DNA of 64,000 bases from Polytrichum commune (lineage: Eukaryota > Streptophyta > Polytrichopsida > Polytrichales > Polytrichaceae). This document shows, piece after piece, positions 34,040-46,345 of the stretch (position 1 is the first letter of the stretch; the number at the start of each line of letters is the position of its first letter). Made by a program: the position numbers and the translations under genes. The stretch covers positions 35,965,081-36,029,080 of the forward strand of contig OX485809.1 in assembly GCA_950295325.1 (NCBI GenBank). Direction: 5' to 3'. Under the pieces are notes generated by a model. The model was not told the DNA's origin and made no database searches. It saw nothing but the letters and a program-made list of their open reading frames with translations.

Positions 34040-35819
34040 CGTAGACTAAAGTTAGATTATCTAAACCCCAACATTCATTACTCGGGAGCACAGTGATTCA
34101 GCACTGATCCGCACCATTCATAGATTCAGTTCATTGTAAGGCTGTATGTACCATCAGCGAATCTCTACTGCAAATTCTTTTCAAAGAAGGGCCAAAATTG
34201 CCCATGAGTATATTCATCACCGCCGAAGACTGTTTTCGCATGATATTGATGCCATAAGCAATGATGGTTTGGGAGCGCTTAGCAAGAGAAACTGGGTGCA
34301 TAATTTTCATCACAACCATTATTCTGGCGATTGGAGGCGTTCAGTTTCATGTGAGCACCTTGTACTCATCCCCCTTTACTACACTTAAATTTAATTTAAA
34401 TAATGCTCATTGAGTATGTGCTTATAGAGAAGCCACAACATTACACGTTTTCCACACCAACGTTGCAATTGGATTAGAGGACAGTCTTCAAACGTCCACA
34501 TGTTGCCTCACAACAGGTCCCGTAGCCTATGATGTTGTTGTTGATGCTTTATCAGTGCTTTTAAAAATTAAAGCTATGAGGTCTTCTCAATCTGATTTTA
34601 TCTTGGTCACATTGAGAGGATTCGGTTAGAGGTGTGACAATAGCCTGGAATTGTCCTAAAAAATTCTGACATGGAGAAGATGTATGAATGATGACTCAAC
34701 GATGCTTTGTGACAAGTTAATTGCCATTGAGAACCTTCTTTCCTTCCTATGGTATGCAGTTTATTGCACATTTCAAGAGAAAACTAGTTCCTGAATAGGT
34801 CCTCCCAAGAGTTTTAAAACTGGGACGAGATAAACACTAAATTTGGGAAGTGGAGAGAGACTTTTCAAACTAACACTTTTCAAACTATGTCCATTTTGAG
34901 GTCTGCACCTGTAGTTTACTTCCGCAATAACAATGTACACAATGTTGACCACATGCTCAGTCACACATTAGAGTCAGGCAACCTGCAGAAAACTGCATGT
35001 ATCCCAACAATTCATTTGATGTTTTGTACCTTGCTCTTGTTTAAATCATCAAGGAGCAAAGTGACTGAGTTGCAAGCAGGAGAAAATGGCCTCCACATCT
35101 GATTTGGTTGTTGTGGGTCTTTATCTGTCTTGAACAGCTACCATCCACCGACACAAATGCCACCGTGTGAAGATGAAGACTTATCCAACTCTGCAATCAA
35201 AGTGACAAACCTTTTGTAAAGTAAGTAACACCAATTTTGTGGCCTATTTCACCTGGAGCTTGTGACTAAACGAGTTGAAGAGATGCCATCTGGCCTGTCA
35301 GCTGAGAAAGAGATAACCACCATGCTAATGATATTGTACGCACTAAGGAATTTGGACCTCGAGTTAGGCCAGACATGAATGCAAGAATATCTGTTTGCTG
35401 GTTGCATTTTGGTCCAACTCCTCTTGGGCGTGCAGATCACTGAACATAAATTTCTAAAGCTTCATGGAAACTTTTGGATGGCAGCAGGGGAGGTGTATTG
35501 TCGCTCTTGATTCCTTCATCATGCCACCCTCCATCAAATCAGGTGGCAGGTGAGATTTATATCAATTACAGGTCCACAAAAATTGACAACTTCCAAAATC
35601 TTGACATTCTTGAAGCCGTTGCAACATAATTTATTTTCTCAGACACAAAAACAGGCTCACTCTCAAGTTCTGAACAAGTTTCTAGGTGCATGCCCATACC
35701 AACAATGTTTGGTAGAATCCAATTCTGAATTAGCTCTCCTTCGAGGTTGAGATGAAGTCGGTTCACATTGTGAACCGTGTTATCGACCATTCTGCACAAT
35801 AACTAGGGTTGATAATATC
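34040..35819. other. Downstream flank of dolichol kinase, gene-free
   Basis: The first few hundred bases are probably the 3' untranslated region. No further exon or domain was recognised. Confidence 0.4.
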
Positions 35820-36090
35820 CATTGCAGTGCATTGTTTATGGTATTTTGTATCACTTACTAGTTGTAGTTACATTGTGCTCTAACTTTTCACTTCAAGATT
35901 GAGGTTACTACCAAGCAAAGTCGTTTATGTTTACAATGTATAAAGAACCTACTTGACGTTTGTTGATAAAAATATGAAATCGGTAGTAAGAATTTATAGC
36001 AATGTGTAGTTGCAAATAGTTAGTGACACTGAACACCGTTCTTAATGTGTAAATGATGATTCTTAGGGTGAGTTTCCATGTATGCCACTC
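35820..36090 (+). repeat. Dispersed repeat (GTCGTTTATG...), copy 1 of 5
   Basis: Shared blocks are ACATTGTGCTCTAAC, ACCAAGCAAAGTCGTTTATG, GAACCTA-TTGA-GTTTG and ATAAAAATATGAA. Related copies lie at 46600-46835, 46860-47095, 47260-47590 and 49055-49280. Confidence 0.6.
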
Positions 36091-37776
36091 ACCCATCAGA
36101 TTCTAGTGGGAATAAGGACAAATGTAGATGAAATATGGTGGGGTGGTGTTTGTATGTGTCAACCAACTATTGCTATTTCTAGTGTTTCATGGGTGCATGG
36201 AAGTCTAGCAGACCAAGGCCATGGCCATAGCCCTCCACATCCTACATGACAACACTTCCAACCCACTATTATCTAGAATCTAGTGGGCTAGCGGTCTACA
36301 TGGATAGTCACCATGAGTGCATTGTTCAGTCCAATCACGGTACTTCCTATCTATTGTATATTGAACATGCTCATTAATGTTGAATTAACACTAATTTCAT
36401 GACCTTTTATGAATATACAATTATTTATAGGGAATTGTTAAATGGGCCACATACTAATTATAAAACGCCCACAATCACTAGTTAAAATGACAATAGTCAA
36501 TATGTAAGGTCTTGATTAGGCTCTAACTTGTCATCCAAGTTGGCCAAGTTTATTAATTCTAGCTCAAAGCTATTACCTTGCTCCTCTTTATGTGTACGAT
36601 GAATCATCAAATTTAGGCAAGTCGTATGACCGTGTGACACATCTTTGTGTCGATTTAACAAACTATGTGGTCAATTTAACAATTCCCTATTTATATTTAC
36701 TACGATAATGTTCGAGCTATGAAAATATTTTGGATTTAAAAGTGTTATGAGCTTGTTGGACTAAGTGCTTACATGAAAATCTTGGAAGCATGACCCAATG
36801 CCCAAAAACATTGTTCCAAAATTTAGTTTATTTGTGCTCTTTGCAACCTTCACTTAACCCCTAAATCCATGGGCCTATTTCCCAAGAGTCAAAGCATTGC
36901 ATATGAGTAATTTTTGTTTATTTAAAGGAGCACAATTCTAAAGTAAAATCTTACATAGGTAGGCAGACATATATAAACAAAATTCTCAACATGATTGGAC
37001 CATATTTGGATTAGTCATGAATTTAAGCATGTAAAAAATTTGAAAAGAATGTTACTATAAACATAAAATTTATCCAAATTTTGCAAACCACCTCCTCCCT
37101 AAATTGGGCCTCCTTGGCGCCATGTTCTCGCTAGACACTACAGAGACAAGGAAGTAATTGTTGAGGATGCTCTTGATGCAAATCAAAAGAAGAATGGGAT
37201 TTGTGATGGTATAAGGAAGTATGTTGAAATTTGGGTAAGGGTAAGTTTGGAAAATGAAACTTACCATGAGAGAATGGAGGATTACGTTACCTATTGGAAA
37301 GATGTTTCTAAGGAATTGGATAATCCATTTCCCAAAACGCCTCGCAAGTTGCAACTTGGCTTTTGGCCATCAACAACATATACCACGACAAATGCATCAT
37401 GCTTGATGTAGTTCAAGAGGACACAATACCAAAGGGTGAATCTAGAGATTTCTTATGGGAGAGGTCATTGTCAAAATTTTATTAAACTACGCGAGAAAAA
37501 ATATATGATACTTCAAAATTCAGTAGAGCAAAAATTTATACAAATTTTGGAATTACTATAGCTTGGATAAAATGATCCATACAATATTATATTGAAGGTA
37601 GGGTAGGTGAAAAGGACAATTGGTATTTTTTTAAATTAATAAAGCATGGTATGTAATATTTGGACAGACAAAGAATTTATGTGAGGTCCAATGAATGTAT
37701 TAGGATTGGATGAGAAATTTCCTCAATTAACTAAAAGTTATCCAATTTAGCAGTTGGCATTGGATATCATGGTTTA
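36091..37776. other. AT-rich gene-free spacer
   Basis: The longest frame is 94 codons (37070-37354, minus) and has no recognised domain. Confidence 0.4.
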
Positions 37777-37950
37777 GGGCCACTTCACACACAAGCCAAT
37801 AGCCGTGAGCAATTAATTATGAGAGCCCAAAAGAAATGTCCAAAGGATGTCCCAATACACTTCCAAAATCATAAGTTGTGGTACAAGCCCTCAAGAGTAG
37901 TGTGAAAATATGATTGGATCCTCAACCAACTGCTATTTCAAGGGAATTAT
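37777..37950 (+). mobile_element. TIR element, GGGCCACTTC family, left fragment
   Basis: It starts GGGCCACTTCACACACAAG after TTA. It follows the short subtype through GAGAGCCCAAAAGAAA and the CCTCAACCAA block, then diverges. The right TIR is absent. Confidence 0.7.
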
Positions 37951-39652
37951 TTTCAACTATTATTTCTTTAATAGTTAAAGTTGCCAAGAGACATATCAAA
38001 GGGAGACTGCCCAAGAACAACACCCCAACTCCAATTTTTCAAGGAGTTGGCAATAGTATGTGGTGGTTGTTGGGTTCAAATGATGTAGAGGAAATTTGGC
38101 ATGAAGTGGAAATTATGTAGGCAACCCGTTGACCTCCAAATATGTCAACAAGAAGCTGCATTTCAAAAGGGAGTTGCTATGCCGAACTTTTATTTCATGA
38201 TGTATTGTTTTTCCCTGCTTCACAACACCTCAAATTCCACTATGACCAAACATATTGTAAGTTGGTAGATGCATATTTAAATATGTGGAATGTGACAATG
38301 GAGCGTGATCCGGTTATAAAAATGCATTCGGTTCCCATTAGGAAGATAGATTTGCTTGATCTTGTAGATGCTAAGAGCTTAGATGAATTTGTGGGAAAAT
38401 CATAGTTGTAAGAATTGCATTGTTGTTGATCAAGCTTGAACACATGCCCCTCATAGACAATATTCGGGGCATTTAATTATTTGCATACAATAATGTTGGA
38501 TATTTGAGTCGTATTGTATGTTCATTCGGTTGTGTTTCTGGACACATTACTCCAATGTGAGAATCATCCAATTTGTTTTCCTTTATTCTAGTTCGTGTTC
38601 ACGATTTTGCAGATAACCACACCAAATTGCAACACTTTAGGCATTGAGCATAATTATTATTTTTTGAAAGTTCTGTTAATGTATTTTTGTCATTTTGTTG
38701 TGGATCAATGTCAATTTATGTCAATATTCCAAGATTTTGATAAATTGTACAATTTACAAAAAAATAAATTCTATAAATTAAGTTCATGGCGAATATTATA
38801 TTTACCTATAAGGTCTTGAGAAATACCTCAAAGTACCATTTCATCCACTAATAGGGTGCCATTCATTAAATAAATTTAATTAAACAACCCAAATTTAAAT
38901 AACCCCCAACCGCACGTGGTCTACAAAAGTATATAGCTAGTGACCTCCCGTGCACACGATAAATCCAAAGAATCATACAACCATCTTTAAAAGATGATTT
39001 TTTGAGTTACCTTGTTCTTGTCCGTCCTTCGTACACTAATTTCTACCTTGTGTGGATGGGCCGAGCACTCATAGTTGTGCATCTAGATAGAAACCATTCT
39101 CAATATGGATAATTTTGAATTTGGTATTGAGACCTAGCAAAGTAAAAAAGAGAAAATTTAGACCCTGAACGTTATAGCGGAGCTTGAGATGGTAAATGAG
39201 AGTGCAATCCATCTTCCATGGAAATAATGCGGATAGAATGTAGTTATTTGCTTTATCCCAAGAGGGCCGAGAAAATCACAAATGAGATATCTATTGTGCA
39301 ACTAAGATAATTCAAGAAGAAACACACCCAAGAATATTTAGAGTTGGCAATTTTTTTCCAACCAACCAACTTAAGGAAAACATCAAGAGCACTCCCAATG
39401 GTTTTGCTTGCAAGTTTTTGCTCTTGTATTTCATGGAGTCAGTTGAGGATACGTTTTTCTTGTAAGTTGCAATTTTTGTTGTCTTACTTATATATGGCAA
39501 TCATTTGACAATTCTAGACTTATGTTTCTAAATATCAATATTGATGTATTTGTTTCACTAAAGCAATGTTATGATCAATTTTAGAATGTGACAATGCATT
39601 TTTGTTCTAATTTTACATCAAGAGGGCTCCTAATATTTTATCATCCACATGT

Positions 39653-39656
<4 letters not shown>
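37951..39656. other. Gene-free spacer
   Basis: Two frames of 68 and 87 codons at 37914-38120 and 38142-38405 are close together but carry no motif I recognise. Around 38880-38960 a GCACGTGGT-containing stretch resembles 62720-62790. Confidence 0.4.

Positions 39657-39684
<28 letters not shown>
39657..39684. repeat. T homopolymer, 28 bases
   Basis: An uninterrupted run of T. No retroposed gene tail is recognised next to it. Confidence 0.9.
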
Positions 39685-40627
39685 CATGTCACGTTATTGT
39701 CAACATTATGTCTTATGTCTTGTGTCTTATGTCTACATACTTTTGTCTTTAACTCTCATGAATTTGTTGTTAAAGTATTATGTCTTAATTTATATTAGTT
39801 TATGTCCTAACCTCTTTTAGTTTATGCCTAAAATTGTTGTCTAAACTCTTATAGTTTGTATCTTAAAAGGCCACATCAAGGGAAGTCGTTTATCTCCTTG
39901 TAAATGATCTCATAGTTTTATTTATTTCAATTTTCATTGGGAATGATATAAGGAGATCTCCCGGCGTGGCTCCAAAGGTGATATGAGTGGATTCTCCAGT
40001 ATTGACCTTTAAAGCCACATTGAAAGATGACCCCATGCTACCGTGAGATATGCTCACAATATACTTCAACCTATCTTACAATTGTGAGTTGGGAGGTCTT
40101 CCCTTTCTATGATTCACTAAAGTCAAAATATTCCATACCAAGATGGGGAACCTCTCAATCCACAAGGCAATGGGATATCTCCTCATGTTATATGGGCTTT
40201 GCCTCCATATTATATTATATTATTATTGTTAATTCTCTTTGCTAAATACACTCAAAGATGAACGAAGGGTGCTTATCTCTTATTTAAGCCCTAGATGTTA
40301 ATAATATATTGCAAATTTAGTCCACATTTTATTCAAAAGTCTACTTTTAGTTAAATATTTGTTCAAAGCTTCCCTCGCCCATGTTAGGACCTATAAATGA
40401 ACACAAGATCAAATAATATTTCCTCCAACTCTTGGTCTTTTGTCTCTTGGAACCACATAAGTTGAGCCTAATTAAGAACTTTTGGGAGCCTTAAGAGGAC
40501 CACAAGGTTGGTGGACATGGAGTGTCTATATTCATGATTTTATGTTTTGTTTTGAGACCACGCACTTTCCAACTAACACATTCAAGCATTGAATGGTGGT
40601 TGCTCTTGTCATTTTCATAATAACTTC
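39685..40627. other. Gene-free spacer
   Basis: TTATGTCT repeats at 39710-39735, otherwise nothing recognised. Confidence 0.4.
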
Positions 40628-40804
40628 GTAACATTATTAAACTGTGTGTGTTCGTTCATGTGGACCCTGAGAATATAACCATGGGATGCCCCAACCTAAT
40701 GCATATGCATACTTAGTTTGAGTCTCCTTGCACTGGATTGGGGCATCCCATGATTATATTCTCGGGCCCACATGAACGAACCCACACAGCTTGATAATAT
40801 TATG
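40628..40804. mobile_element. Fold-back element, 177 bp, strong hairpin
   Basis: The arms (about 40628-40695 and 40736-40804) pair almost base for base, for example TTCGTTCATGTGG with CCACATGAACGAA and CATGGGATGCCCCAA with TTGGGGCATCCCATG. The ends resemble the CATAACATTATTCAA family but the interior is unrelated. TTC occurs on both sides (40624-40626 with one base intervening, and 40805-40807). Confidence 0.8.
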
Positions 40805-41162
40805 TTCTAATAGTCCATTACATTTTCACCTTCTCAATGCATGAGTTTATATATATTCAATTGGTGAAGCTCTAGCCTCCGACAACCATGGTCTTAAAGG
40901 AGGACGCAAGAAAATAAAACAACCACAAGCGGATAAACTTTGCTCCATATGAGCCAATGGGCTTGGCTTTTGATCCACCTTGAAAGAATAAGCATCACAC
41001 GTTATGTCCATAATTGCCCCCACACTTCCTAGACCCGAAGAATAGGAGGTGTCCATTACGGACCACTAACTAGAAAAGAGGATATACTCAACTTACCGAA
41101 TTCCCATGAACAAGAAGACCTTGTCCCCTTGGCACAAGCTCCCATGTAAGTTTGAACTAAGC
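40805..41162. other. Gene-free spacer
   Basis: A 69-codon minus-strand frame (40847-41056) has no known domain. Confidence 0.4.
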
Positions 41163-41366
41163 CCATATTAAACTCCTTTTATCATTATTAATTTTTCTTT
41201 CATATCCTTACTAACACTAAATGCATGCTTTAACTTCCACATATTATCATAGTTGATATTTAATGTTTGAGTTTACATTTAATGTTACTTACTTTCATAG
41301 GGTTAGTGATATTTAGTGTATGTGTTCGTATTTAGTGTATCAAACACTAAATATCATATTTAGTGT
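41163..41366 (+). mobile_element. TIR element (ACACAAAATATGATATTT family), right part
   Basis: It matches the right two-thirds of 44232-44536, ending in AACACTAAATATCATATTTAGTGT-like text. The left end is lost. It abuts the next element at 41374. Confidence 0.65.
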
Positions 41367-41373
41367 AGTAGGT

Positions 41374-41765
41374 AAGGTAGAAAAATGGATAACGGTGAAT
41401 GATCACTCTTGGTGCACTAGACTAAGAGTAGAATGATTATTGCAGCGATTCAAAATGACTAGTTGTAAAAGCGGTGGACCGGAAAAGGATGCAGTGATTG
41501 GTCATGTTTCACGTCACTTGGCATCACTTTTGGGTCGCATTGAGTTAATTATTTTTGTGTGTATTTGTATGCATAGTATGATATTTTTTTATGCTCAAAT
41601 TAGGGAGATTGTATTGTACAAGTAGTGGGTTTGACTTACTTGCCTCTTTGAGAAAATGTAACTAGTTAATTGCAAGGAATAAAATTATGAAACAATTTGC
41701 ATTCCTCGTCATTTCCTCTACTTTGTCTCTAAAAGATATTGCACAAATTTTAAGCCACTTATTAT
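41374..41765 (+). mobile_element. TIR element, AAGGTAGAAAAA family, right end lost
   Basis: It starts AAGGTAGAAAAATGG. Like 42791-43245 it carries TGGTGCACTAGACTA, GGATCACTTTTGGGT-like and TGTCTCTAAAAGATATTGCA-like blocks. Homology ends near 41765 without the right TIR. Confidence 0.7.
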
Positions 41766-42120
41766 GGTTGAATAAGAATGTACAAGCCCAAAGAAACTCA
41801 AAAATTCAAGCAAACATGTTGGTCAAGATTAAGACTCTAAACCCAAGGTGTTTACACAAGGTCCAAGGTCCAAGGTGTCAAATAACGAAGTGTCAGTAAT
41901 GTGGCTCATTGTCATATCAATTCTCAACAGTCCTCATCCAAGAAAATACTCCTCTTAGATTGAGAAACCAATCTCCAACCTTAGGTTCAATCTTAAGGGC
42001 CATTACAATGTGTTATGGACCCCAACTTTCTTGGACCAAAACCATGGTCTAAACCCACACTAAGAACGAATTTAAGAACTATGCGTATTGTCATAACATT
42101 ACACAACAAGAACACATTGT
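41766..42120. other. Gene-free spacer
   Basis: Nothing recognised. Confidence 0.4.
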
Positions 42121-42267
42121 CATAATATCATTCAGATCCATAACAATGGTTGGTGGGATTGGGAATATTCAATGGAATATTCCCATCATTCCTACTGGAT
42201 ACGGAGAGTATTCCGTGAAATATTGTCAATCCCACAAAACATTGTTATGGATATGAATAATGTTATG
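42121..42267. mobile_element. Fold-back MITE, CATAACATTATTCAA family, 147 bp
   Basis: It starts CATAATATCATTCAGATCCA and ends ATGAATAATGTTATG. The inner arms pair CATAACAATG with CATTGTTATG and GAATATTC blocks. Its length is identical to 24700-24846. Confidence 0.8.
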
Positions 42268-42790
42268 GTTTCAGTTATCAACACATCGCTCTATAAAATC
42301 ACCACAATCACTGCCCTTTCCACCCATATGCAGCACAAGTGGAGGAAGACATTCACACTTCAAACATATTTTCATGAATAACGTGAGTGAGATCTATTTC
42401 CGCAAACACGGAGGAATATTAGAGTAATGAAAATTGACTACGTGCTTACAATATGTTGACCGTTCTAACATAATTGGAAGGATGTATGTGATCGCTCTAA
42501 ATTTTATATGTATACATACCTACCTTAACTTGACCTTCTATAATTTTGACAATCTACATATGATGATTTACAATTGCTAACTACCTATGAGGCATTTCAA
42601 AATTCGATGTACAAGTTAAAATTGCATGCGTAGTTGGAAGTACCCACAATCGTAAAGCCATGTAGCTTACCTCACTTAACTTACTTAGGACCGGTTTATA
42701 CTATGACGACGAAGTGCACCTGTCAAGCATTTTAGGGGAATAGAGTAATACAATTGGCTACAAAATGGAGTTCTTCATTGGTTAAAGTTT
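42268..42790. other. Gene-free spacer
   Basis: Nothing recognised. Confidence 0.4.
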
Positions 42791-43245
42791 AAGGTAGAAA
42801 AACCAAGGATGGTGATTGACCACTACTGGTGCACTAGACTAGGAGTGTGATGATTTTTGTGTGGACATAAAATGGTTGATTATAAAAGTGGTGGCCTGAA
42901 AAGGATGCAATGATAGGTCATTTGCATTGATTGGCCAAACATGTTCTCTTTCACACCAAGTGGGATCACTTTTGGGTGCCATTGAGTTGACTTTTTGTGT
43001 GCAGTCGTATGCAAAGTAGGATATTTTGATGCTCAAACTAGGGAGACTCTATTGTACAATAGGGGGGTTGACTTGATTGCATCTTTGGGGAAATGTAACC
43101 AATTAATAACATGGAATAAAATTACAAAACAACTTGCATTCCTCACAATTTCATCTACTATATCTTTGCAAAATATTGCACAAATTCCATACTACTCTTT
43201 TTGGCCAATTTAACTTATTTTCATCATTTTCCGTTTTTCTACCTT
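42791..43245 (+). mobile_element. TIR element, AAGGTAGAAAAA family, full copy
   Basis: This 455-bp copy starts AAGGTAGAAAAACC and ends GTTTTTCTACCTT. It is the reference copy for 13269-13709 (reversed) and 41374-41765. The flanks give no clear target duplication. No coding content. Confidence 0.8.
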
Positions 43246-43532
43246 ACACTACGGCCAAGACTACTCTAGTGGAGAGCTTCAAGCACGGATGAAAAAATGA
43301 CATGGTTGATGATATAGTGACACTTTTTGCTAGGGGGGTTTCTTTAGAGGCCAAGTGTCTTGGGCAAACTCATACCCTTGTACAAGAAACCTGACCTCTG
43401 GAGAACTCCAACTCGAGACATTTCTTTTGATTGTTTTTTCCATCTTATCTGCCATAGCAATTGTTGCCTTAAAATGCCCTTGGCTTGAGCTAGAATTCTA
43501 GACCAATATGTGCACTTCTTCAACGTATCTAA
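43246..43532. other. Short spacer between two elements
   Basis: Nothing recognised. It ends in the TAA target site of the next element. Confidence 0.4.
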
Positions 43533-44033
43533 GGGCCACTTCACACACGAGCCAAGAGCCGTGACCGTGAAATTGTGAGAGCCCAAAAGAAAGTGTCCAA
43601 AGGCCGTCTCAAGACACTTCCAAAATCATGTGGTGTGGTCACTGATCCTCAAGTGTAGTGTGAAGTCATGCGCGACTGGGCCCTCAACCAAATGCTTTTT
43701 CAATGTATTTCCATTCATGGGGGCCCTCACACATGAAATAAAACAAAATAAACCAACGGTTGTGAGCATTCGGATTGTCATAGTCTCATGGTTTTATATT
43801 ATGTCTACCTCCAAGAGGTGGTTTTTGAAAATAGTCCAAGTGACCATGAAACATGATCCATTTGATGCCATGTAGAAATCCATGTAGACTTGACATCCAA
43901 CTTGCATTCACATACTCCGTCGGTCCCTCGAGCGTAGTGTGAAGCGAACTTGGACCGGCTCTGCTTTTCCCACCAATGAGAGTGCTTGAATTGTACTGGT
44001 CACGGGCTCTCAGTCTCGTGTGTGAAGTGGCCC
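43533..44033 (+). mobile_element. TIR element, GGGCCACTTC family, short subtype, intact
   Basis: This 501-bp element runs from GGGCCACTTCACACACGAG to CTCGTGTGTGAAGTGGCCC, with TAA on both sides (43530-43532 and 44034-44036). Its internal sequence and length match 49283-49783. No coding content. Confidence 0.9.
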
Positions 44034-44231
44034 TAAACTGGCCCTTGGGTCCAGAAAGATCCTGAAGGAAGAGGCCAAACACATGAAGTTTATCTACTAA
44101 GTATGTGGCTGACTAGGGCATTACCAGGTTTTGGAAAATTAAATTGTAAATAAAAGGTGTCACATAGAAGAAACTCCAGAATGATCATCTCACATCCGCC
44201 CTAATTGTTAAAGGCTTAAGTTCAGTGTACT
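44034..44231. other. Short spacer
   Basis: Nothing recognised. Confidence 0.4.
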
Positions 44232-44536
44232 ACACAAAATATGATATTTAGTGTTGTTACCACCCTACCATGTTTAACACTAATTTTTTATTTTTTGATA
44301 GTTAGTGTTAGACATAAATGTGTCACTACCTTCCATACTACCACCTCTCTTATTATTATTATTATTTTTCATATTTTTACTGACACTACATTTAAACATG
44401 TAACTTCCACATATTACCATAGTTGATATTTAGTGTTTGAGTTTACATTTAATGTTACTTGCTTTCATAGGGTTATTGATATTTAGTGTATGCATTCGTA
44501 TTTAGTGTAACAAACACGAAATATCATATTTTGTGT
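44232..44536 (+). mobile_element. TIR element, ACACAAAATATGATATTT family
   Basis: This 305-bp element has inverted ends ACACAAAATATGATATTT / AAATATCATATTTTGTGT and ACT on both sides (44229-44231 and 44537-44539). The interior is AT-rich with many TTTAGTGT motifs. A partial copy lies at 41163-41366. Confidence 0.8.
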
Positions 44537-44769
44537 ACTAATTTACTACTGCTATTTTTATTGCACAGAGACTTTCTCAAGATTGCACTGTTTCCGATAG
44601 GCTTGGGGAGTATCATGCCTTACCCTAAATTTAAACCAAGTTTACATAGTGCTTTGGCGAGATTCCGATGAACAAAAATGACCTAAATTTAGTGCAGTTC
44701 ACACATAACTAAACTAAATGCAAGGAAGCAATGTTGAATTTTGATTCAATACCAGTTTAGTTTTTCTAA

Positions 44770-45269
44770 GGGCCACTTCTCACACGAGACTGAGGGCCCG
44801 TGGCCACTGCACTTCTAGCACTGTCATTGGTGGGAAAGGCGGAGTTGGTCCAAGCTCACTTCACACTACGCTTGAGGGACCAACTGAGTAAGTGAATGCA
44901 AGATGGAGTAAAGTCTACCTGGATTCCTACATGGCATCAAATGGTCTTGTTTCATGTTCATTTGGACTATTTTTCCATAATCACTTCTTAGAGGTACGCC
45001 TAACACAAAACCAGGAGACCATGGCACTCCAAAATCTCACAACATTTGATTCGTTATATTGTATCGTGTGTGAAGACCTTGCATGCATAGCAATTCGTTG
45101 GAAAAGCATTTAGGGTGAGGGCCATGTCACATATGACTTCAAACTGCACTTGAGGGCCCGTGTCCACACTACATGATTTTGGAAGTGTCTTGAGACAACT
45201 TCTAGATGCTCTCGTTTGGGCTCTCACAATTTCAGGGTCAAGGCTCTTGGCTTGTGTGTGAAGTGGCCC
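44770..45269 (-). mobile_element. TIR element, GGGCCACTTC family, short subtype, reversed
   Basis: This 500-bp copy is inverted relative to 43533-44033: it opens with the right-end text (GAGACTGAGGGCCCGTGG) and closes with GCTCTTGGCTTGTGTGTGAAG. It has both TIRs. Flanking triplets are TAA and TTG, so the duplication has decayed or was never symmetric. Confidence 0.8.
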
Positions 45270-45274
45270 TTGTA

Positions 45275-45430
45275 CCTAAGGTAGACGTGCCTAGTTCGGT
45301 TACTTATCTTCATTGGTCGCCTATATTTGAGTGGTACATGGTTAAGTGTGGCTCCAAGAACGGATACCAAAAAGATGTGTGTTTAATAGAGATTGGACTA
45401 TGTGCTCAAAATTTGAGAACCATCCTACAA
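45275..45430 (-). repeat. Dispersed repeat (CTATTGAGCCTAGAATGG), copy 5, reversed
   Basis: GTAGACGTGCCTA, GGTTACTTATCTT and TTTGAGTGGT match, in reverse, the ends of 22170-22440 and 28335-28585. Confidence 0.55.
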
Positions 45431-46049
45431 TGAATGGGGAGGACTAACTACTAGTTACAAATGAACCCATTGAGTTTGAGAAATAACCGATTGAAGTTCA
45501 AGCCTTCAAGTCAATTACCAATTATTTTCAAGGAATTTAGAGAATATATAACAAATCAAATAAAGAAAAACCAAAAGATGTTGACATGTAACCATTTGGA
45601 TTTGGAAACATTGGGATCTCGACCAAATATGTCCAAGAATCTCCTTGGACATTGCCATCATAGATTCAATAGTCAACATAAATTGGGAGGACCTAGATGA
45701 CCATTTAATGAGCACGATAATCTCCACTTTGATAATGAATACGATATTCATACGAGCTCCAAAAATTACGAGGGAAGTGGCTATGGCCTTGATTTGGATT
45801 TGCTATTAGTCTCGTACTGATCGCATGTTTCATAGCCTAGGAGGAGTGAGCTACTAAGAAAAAGTAACCATTTAAGATCCATTTGCCTTACAAGGGAGGG
45901 ACAACCAAGAGTCTGAAAGGAAGTATCACATACAAGCATACCTTGCATCCATTCAACATATGAACTTGACCCCCCCCCCCCAATGTTTGTGGTTGATTCA
46001 TCTCAAATGGCTTCGTCTAGACTAAGTTGGGGTCTTTCATGCTAATTCC
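45431..46049. other. Gene-free spacer
   Basis: It holds a 79-codon frame (45461-45700) without a domain and a 12-base C tract (45970-45981). Confidence 0.4.
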
Positions 46050-46345
46050 AATTTCAAATCGACTTAACCCTTAACTTCCCAAGCCCGTGAAAGGGTGTAC
46101 ATTGGGAGTATGTAAAGTGTCCCGTATTTCTAACCACATCTATGCAAAGAATTCCTTAAAATTTCGAGAGTGTCCAAATGTTAAATGGAACAGTCGATGC
46201 AAGCACAAAGGCCATTTCTACATGAACATAAAAATAAATATCATTTATGTTCATGCAATGTTTGCATTGAAGTGGCAACCATTGATTGGAGTCAACACCC
46301 TCGCATAAGCTCCCAACACAACAAAACATGACCACTTTTTAGTTG
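46050..46345 (-). repeat. Dispersed repeat shared with 13930-14265
   Basis: This is a reverse-oriented copy, for example ATTGATTGGAGTCAACACCC and the AAACATGACCACTTTT block. Confidence 0.65.

Noticed and set aside
37914-38405. Two adjoining plus-strand frames that might be one broken gene
   Set aside because: Joining them gives no recognisable motif, and the first overlaps a truncated MITE.
39657-39684. T run as the tail of a reversed retroposed transcript
   Set aside because: No gene-like sequence lies on the expected side and no target duplication was seen.
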